Positions 60,280 to 64,000 of a stretch of DNA of 64,000 nucleotides are shown piece by piece. The stretch is from assembly GCA_049514575.1 (NCBI GenBank), contig JBEKUX010000006.1, positions 1-64,000 of the forward strand, written 5' to 3'. Origin of the DNA: BOG-1184 sp049514575. Lineage in GTDB: Bacteria > Fibrobacterota > Chitinivibrionia > Chitinivibrionales > Chitinispirillaceae. A model generated the notes under the pieces. The model ran no database searches. It saw only the letters and a program-made list of their open reading frames with translations, and had not been told where the DNA came from. The position numbers were made by a program, and so were the translations under genes. The stretch's first letter is position 1; every line of letters starts with the position of its first letter.

Positions 60280-61830
60280 ATGAGTGCGTTTCGGAAAAAA
60301 GTAATGTGGGTCGACGATGAGATAGAGATGCTCCGGTCGCATATTATGTTTCTTGAGACAAGGGGATACACGGTTGTTCCGGTATTTTCCGGCGAGGATG
60401 CTCTTGATATTATCCGCGATAAACCCGGCGAGTTTGACATTGTGCTCCTCGACGAACAGATGCCGGGCAAAGACGGGCTTTCCACTCTTGTTGAAATCAA
60501 GGCGCTGCGGCCCGATCTCCCTGTCGTGATGGTAACCAAAAGCGAAGAGGAGAATCTGATGGAGATAGCGCTGGGAAAGAAGATCGACGGATACCTCACC
60601 AAACCGGTGAATCCCAGCCAGATCCTTTTGATCTGCAAGCGCCTTCTCGATGCGAAACAGTTTATCGCTTCCGAGGTGCGGCAGCAGTTTCTGCGCGATT
60701 ATTCGGAAAACGCGACCGCCCTCCGCGGACGTCTCACGACGCTTCAGTGGACGCAGCTCCATGAAAAAATAAGCCGTTGGGATGTTGATCTTGACAAAGT
60801 AGATGATGCCGGCCTCCGCCAGACCCTCGCCGGACAGAAATCGGACGCCAATGCGGCATTCAGCCGGTTTATCGTCGAACATTACGGGTACTGGGTCAAA
60901 GGGGAGCGCGAGCCTCCGCTCCTGTCCGTCCGCGTCCTCGAAAAATTCGTCGATCCGTTGCTGCGAGCCGGAGAACAGGTCTACTGTATCATCGTCAGCG
61001 GCATGCGGCTCGACCAGTACCTGTGCATCGAAGAGATCGTGCGGAAATTTTACCGGGTCCAGCGGCATTATTATTATGCGATACTTCCGACCGATATGCT
61101 GTTCGCCCGGTCGGCGCTTCTGGCCGGAGCCTTTCCGCTTGAGATCGACGGTCTGGAACTCCCTTCCGAAAAGGAAGATCAGGCTGCGGCGTGCCGACGT
61201 GAAGAACAGCTTCTGCGCCAGCACCTGGCGCAGGCAACAATCGACCTTTCCAGCCGGTTTTATCATACCCGCATGAGCGGAACTGAAACATTTCCGGCTG
61301 AACTCGAACAGCACAGCAGTAACCAGCTCGTCGTCATTGTCGCTGATTTTGTCAATCTCCTTACCAGCGGCAGCGCGCCGTCGGCCATCGTGCAGCAGAT
61401 AGCTCCCAGCGAGCGGGCACTTCGGTCGATGACCCGGACATGGTTTGAAAATTCCGCGTTATTGCGGCTTTTCAAGGAACTGTCGCAGAAAAAATGCACG
61501 GTGGTGCTGACGTCGGATCATGGTATCGTTTATTGCACGCGGAAAACCGAAGTGTACGGTGTGAAGCAATTCGATTACGGGATGCGTTACAAATTCGGCA
61601 GGGACATGGCAGCCGATGAACGCCATGCGGTACTGCTCCACGATCCGCAGCTTTTCAGATTACCGCAGATGAAAAAAGCCCCTTCGTGCATCATAGCGAA
61701 GGAGGATTACTATTTTTCCCACCCGGAAAGCTTCAGCGACTATCATCCTGATAATCGCACGACGTTTCAGCAGGGCGGTATTTCAATGGATGAGATGATC
61801 ATGCCGTTTGCCGTTTTCACACCGCTATGA
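60280..61830 (+). CDS. porX: Response regulator with PglZ (alkaline-phosphatase-fold) domain, PorX-like
   Basis: From ATG 60280 the product has 516 residues. The receiver domain (5-125) has Asp12-Asp13, phospho-acceptor Asp58 in DIVLLDEQMPG and Lys in GYLTKPVNP. A helical linker follows, then a PglZ domain of the alkaline-phosphatase superfamily (VYCIIVSGMRLDQYLCIEEIV, VIVADFVNLLTSG, CTVVLTSDHGIVYCTRK, FSHPESFSDYHPDNRTTFQQGGISMDEMIMPFAVFTP). In Bacteroidetes this architecture (PorX) links envelope signalling to type IX secretion. The tsaE gene overlaps its end by four bases. Confidence 0.9.
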   Translation: MSAFRKKVMWVDDEIEMLRSHIMFLETRGYTVVPVFSGEDALDIIRDKPGEFDIVLLDEQMPGKDGLSTLVEIKALRPDLPVVMVTKSEEENLMEIALGKKIDGYLTKPVNPSQILLICKRLLDAKQFIASEVRQQFLRDYSENATALRGRLTTLQWTQLHEKISRWDVDLDKVDDAGLRQTLAGQKSDANAAFSRFIVEHYGYWVKGEREPPLLSVRVLEKFVDPLLRAGEQVYCIIVSGMRLDQYLCIEEIVRKFYRVQRHYYYAILPTDMLFARSALLAGAFPLEIDGLELPSEKEDQAAACRREEQLLRQHLAQATIDLSSRFYHTRMSGTETFPAELEQHSSNQLVVIVADFVNLLTSGSAPSAIVQQIAPSERALRSMTRTWFENSALLRLFKELSQKKCTVVLTSDHGIVYCTRKTEVYGVKQFDYGMRYKFGRDMAADERHAVLLHDPQLFRLPQMKKAPSCIIAKEDYYFSHPESFSDYHPDNRTTFQQGGISMDEMIMPFAVFTPL

Positions 61831-62237
61831 AAACGGTTGCCGCTTCGGTTGACGCTACACGAATGGCGGGTGCGCGTCTGGCTGCAGGGGCCAGGAGCGG
61901 CGACTGCTATGCCTTGGAAGGAGAACTCGGTGCCGGCAAAACGGAATTCGTACGCGGCTTCGTGGCATCGCTCGATCCCCACGCTGTCGTAAGGAGCCCG
62001 AGTTTTTCAATCCTTAACATTTACAAAACTGAACGTTTCCCCGTATTCCATTTTGATTTTTACCGGCTCCGCGATCCGGCGGAACTTCGGGAGATCGGTT
62101 TTGACGAATATGCTGCTGGGGAAGGGGTGTGCCTCATCGAGTGGGGGACGCTGTTTCCGAATGATCTTCCTTCACATACAAAAATCATTAAATTCCGTGA
62201 CGTCGGCGGTGGGGTAAGGGAAATATATTTACCCTGA
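61827..62237 (+). CDS. tsaE: tRNA threonylcarbamoyladenosine synthesis ATPase TsaE
   Basis: A 136-residue P-loop protein needed for the t6A37 modification of ANN-decoding tRNAs together with TsaB and TsaD. Walker A is GELGAGKTEFVRG near residues 32-44; SPSFSILNIYKTERFPVFHFDFYRL and EYAAGEGVCLIEWG follow as in the family. The ATG overlaps the porX stop. The porX-tsaE link is, as I recall it, common in FCB bacteria. Confidence 0.94.
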   Translation: MKTVAASVDATRMAGARLAAGARSGDCYALEGELGAGKTEFVRGFVASLDPHAVVRSPSFSILNIYKTERFPVFHFDFYRLRDPAELREIGFDEYAAGEGVCLIEWGTLFPNDLPSHTKIIKFRDVGGGVREIYLP

Positions 62238-62250
62238 ATTTATAAAAATT

Positions 62251-62410
62251 TTGGGCGTGCCCCCGCCTTCGGCGGGGTCGGCGTGGTTCCGGGCGGAAAC
62301 ACACTGCCACAGGCAGTCCGCTCCCTTCGGTCGACTCATTCCGCCCTTTCCAGTTGGGCGGTGAGTCTTCGCGACTGGCCTTACGGCCACCCTCCACCCG
62401 CCTCACGCAA
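62251..62410. repeat. TTGGGCGTGCC..CCTCACGCAA element
   Basis: It begins TTGGGCGTGCCCCCGCC, with the hairpin CCCCGCCTTCGGCGGGG, and ends CCTCACGCAA. The reverse-oriented copy at 50481-50610 has the same ends. GGGCGGAA and TTCCGCCC form an inner stem. Repeats with GGGCGTGCC and CCTCACGCAA ends are, as I remember, common in Bacteroidetes genomes. Confidence 0.7.
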
Positions 62411-62426
62411 CGACAATGCTGTTTTA

Positions 62427-62590
62427 ATCCATCCTGTGCCTTTCTGGAAGAGACTTTTGCCGGCCTTCGCGGGGGATGCGGAAGTTCACGCGAAGCGTGG
62501 ATTCTTTACAGGTGTTACATGGTCGGAAAGCATCCCACGCGAAGGGGAATTCCGGATTAAAAGTCTCTCGAAGGAAGGCGCAGGATGGAT
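62427..62590. repeat. Family 2 imperfect inverted repeat, copy 2
   Basis: ATCCATCCTGTGCCTTTCTG..AGACTTTT pairs with AAAAGTCTCTCGAAGGAAGGC..GGATGGAT. The inner TCACGCGAAGCGTGGA and GGTCGGAAAGCATCCC match 46405-46563. With the preceding element it fills the 387-base gap between the convergent tsaE and trpD genes. Confidence 0.75.
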
Positions 62591-62624
62591 GGGTAGAATG
62601 CACTTCCGGGCGGATAAATTCAAA

Positions 62625-63650
62625 TCAACTTTTAGTCGCGGTTATAAGCTGTTCCAACTTCCGCAGTGCGGCGCCGGAATCTATCGACTTCTCGGCGAGA
62701 GTAATTCCTTCTTTTGGTGTTGATGCAATACCTGCCGCCGCGAGCGCAAATGCCGCGTTAAGTATTACGATATCACGGCACGGACCTTTTTCGCCGCCGA
62801 GTATGCTGCGGATTCGCGACGCGTTCTCTTTCGGCAATCCGCCGGCGATTGCGGAGAGCGGAGCGCGTTGCATGCCGAATTCTTCCGGAGTGATCGTATA
62901 GTTCGTTACCTTTCCATTATGTATCTCCGCTACGTGGGTCGGGCCGGACACGGAAATTTCGTCCAAGCCGTCCATCCCGTAAACGACAAATGCCCTGCGG
63001 GTCCCCATGGCGTTCAATACCGCGGCCATGGTTCCGGTGAGTTTATCCGAGAACACGCCTAAAAGCTGGTGCGGCGCCAGCGCCGGGTTGGTGAGCGGGC
63101 CCAGCACGTTGAAGATGGTTCTGACGGCGATCTCCTTGCGCGGTCCGATCGCGTATTTCATGGCTTTATGAAGCGCCGGTGCAAAAAGGAAAGCGATCCC
63201 CACGGTGTCAAGACATGATTTCATTTTCTCCGGAGATATGGTGATGGTGACGCCGAGCGCTTCGAGCACGTCGGCGCTTCCGCATTTGCTCGACACCGAC
63301 CGGTTGCCATGCTTGGCAACGACCGCCCCGGCGCCCGCAGCGACAATGGCTGTTGCTGTTGAAATGTTGAACGTATTGGCGCCGTCGCCGCCGGTCCCGC
63401 ACGTGTCCACGCAATGCGCGCTTTGCGCGGTTTTTTCCGGAAGGACGTGCGTGGCTTTGTCGCGCATGACCGTGGCTGCGCCGGTGATCTCTTCCGGTGA
63501 TTCGCCCTTCATACGCAGCGCCACGATAAAGGCCGCGATCTGCGCGTCGGTGGCTGATCCGTTCATGATATCGGAAAACACCTCGGTTGCCTGTTCTATA
63601 GAGAGATTTTTTCCGGTGACGACGGCGCCGATGGCTTCCTGAATGTTCAT
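62625..63650 (-). CDS. trpD: Anthranilate phosphoribosyltransferase
   Basis: TrpD transfers phosphoribose to anthranilate in tryptophan synthesis. The 341-residue length is typical. The PRPP motif CVDTCGTGGDGANTFNISTA is at about residues 81-100, followed by VVAKHGNRSVSSKCGSADVLEALGV and the phosphate-binding GPRKEIAVRTIFNVLGPLTNPA. YGMDGLDEISVSGPTHVAEI completes the pattern. No other trp gene is in the window, and the upstream neighbour is an unrelated flavoprotein. Confidence 0.96.
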   Translation of the reverse strand: MNIQEAIGAVVTGKNLSIEQATEVFSDIMNGSATDAQIAAFIVALRMKGESPEEITGAATVMRDKATHVLPEKTAQSAHCVDTCGTGGDGANTFNISTATAIVAAGAGAVVAKHGNRSVSSKCGSADVLEALGVTITISPEKMKSCLDTVGIAFLFAPALHKAMKYAIGPRKEIAVRTIFNVLGPLTNPALAPHQLLGVFSDKLTGTMAAVLNAMGTRRAFVVYGMDGLDEISVSGPTHVAEIHNGKVTNYTITPEEFGMQRAPLSAIAGGLPKENASRIRSILGGEKGPCRDIVILNAAFALAAAGIASTPKEGITLAEKSIDSGAALRKLEQLITATKS

Positions 63651-63708
63651 GATTTCGTTCTCCTGTCGCTCATAAAGATACTACGGGCGATTAAAATAAT
63701 CAGGATAA

Positions 63709-64000
63709 TTAAAGGATTCCAAGCGCCCGGTGCTTGGAAGCAATCGCATCCGCAAGGCGGTCGAGCGCCGCGAAGTCCTTTTCGCGCGGATACCCCTTGC
63801 ACATCAATGGTTCAAGCACTTCGACTTTCAGGTTTGGAATAGCGGCCGCGATCTGTTCCACGGTTCTGCCTGCCCAGCCGTAAGAACCGATGATCGAAGC
63901 GAATTTTGCTTTGGGCCGGAGCGCGTTGGCAAGGCTGACGGCGTACGCCACGGTCGGGTGCGGCCCCACATGTACCGTCGGCGTGCCGATTACGATGGTC
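63709..64000 (-). CDS. A-type flavoprotein/flavodiiron protein, C-terminal part (cut by window edge)
   Basis: The last 96 residues of a larger protein; the frame is open to 64000, reading TIVIGTPTVHVGPHPTVAYAVSLANALRPKAKFASIIGSYGWAGRTVEQIAAAIPNLKVEVLEPLMCKGYPREKDFAALDRLADAIA. This is the flavodoxin domain with the FMN loops of FprA-type flavodiiron proteins, which reduce oxygen or nitric oxide in anaerobes and facultative bacteria. The metallo-lactamase part would lie beyond the window. Confidence 0.85.
   Translation of the reverse strand, partial: TIVIGTPTVHVGPHPTVAYAVSLANALRPKAKFASIIGSYGWAGRTVEQIAAAIPNLKVEVLEPLMCKGYPREKDFAALDRLADAIASKHRALGIL

Noticed and set aside
1..64000. CRISPR array, prophage, integrase or complete insertion sequence
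   Set aside because: No regularly spaced repeats, phage structural genes, integrase or transposase were seen; the repeats are dispersed palindromes without coding capacity.

Overview
This 64-kb bacterial window has moderate-to-high GC and is mostly ordinary chromosomal housekeeping genes in short operons. Palindromic repeats fill many of the gaps, and there are two or three accessory blocks. The best taxonomic clue is a PorY-like histidine kinase followed by a PorX-type response regulator (REC plus PglZ) and tsaE. That arrangement is familiar from the Fibrobacteres-Chlorobi-Bacteroidetes (FCB) group. LamG-type secreted proteins, many lipoproteins and LpoB fit a Gram-negative relative of that group, perhaps Fibrobacterota-like. 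This placement is an inference; no rRNA is present.

Layout. 0-12 kb, mostly minus strand: a frameshifted LamG protein, a GH13 enzyme, panC, a deoxynucleoside kinase, folK, an M16 peptidase pair, a degenerate creatininase, tRNA-Pro(CGG), ndk (plus strand), a membrane-anchored AraC protein and murA with Asp in place of the catalytic Cys. 12-18 kb: a probable 6S RNA, a lipoprotein, rlmH, recG and a GT2 glycosyltransferase. 18-23 kb: a sulfur/thiazole operon (Rrf2 regulator, metA, cysE, thiS, thiG, thiH). 23-28 kb: a giant Ser/Thr kinase-ATPase-TPR-GAF-histidine kinase split by one in-frame TAG.

28-37 kb is the most unusual metabolic block: a ThDP enzyme, a broken GxxExxY gene between direct repeats, a B12-type radical SAM protein, an ANL acyl ligase, a lone acyl carrier protein, a protein resembling cyanobacterial acyl-ACP reductase, an SRPBCC-PilZ fusion and a REC-histidine kinase. 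Together these suggest c-di-GMP-linked production of an acyl-derived aldehyde or lipid. 37-48 kb: LarA-like protein, four-carbon acid sugar kinase, malQ, L-2-hydroxyglutarate oxidase-like protein, a HAMP protein, a NodB-like protein, purM, cysS and clpP.

48.9-57.4 kb is a second distinctive block: ECF sigma factor, zinc-finger anti-sigma with a DUF4384-like domain, a secreted caspase-like protease whose C-terminal barrel-like domain recurs as a separate neighbouring protein, three small secreted proteins including LpoB, a TPR lipoprotein, and a lipoprotein gene bracketed by 89-bp inverted repeats. 57.6-64 kb: serS, porY/porX-like pair, tsaE, trpD and the 3' end of an FprA-type flavoprotein gene.

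At least five families of non-coding palindromic repeats recur between genes. The clearest is a roughly 250-bp MITE-like inverted repeat with GCTAAAGG ends, present in three full and two truncated copies. Three genes are interrupted (LamG frameshift, GxxExxY homopolymer frameshift, kinase TAG), so either real decay or assembly error must be considered.
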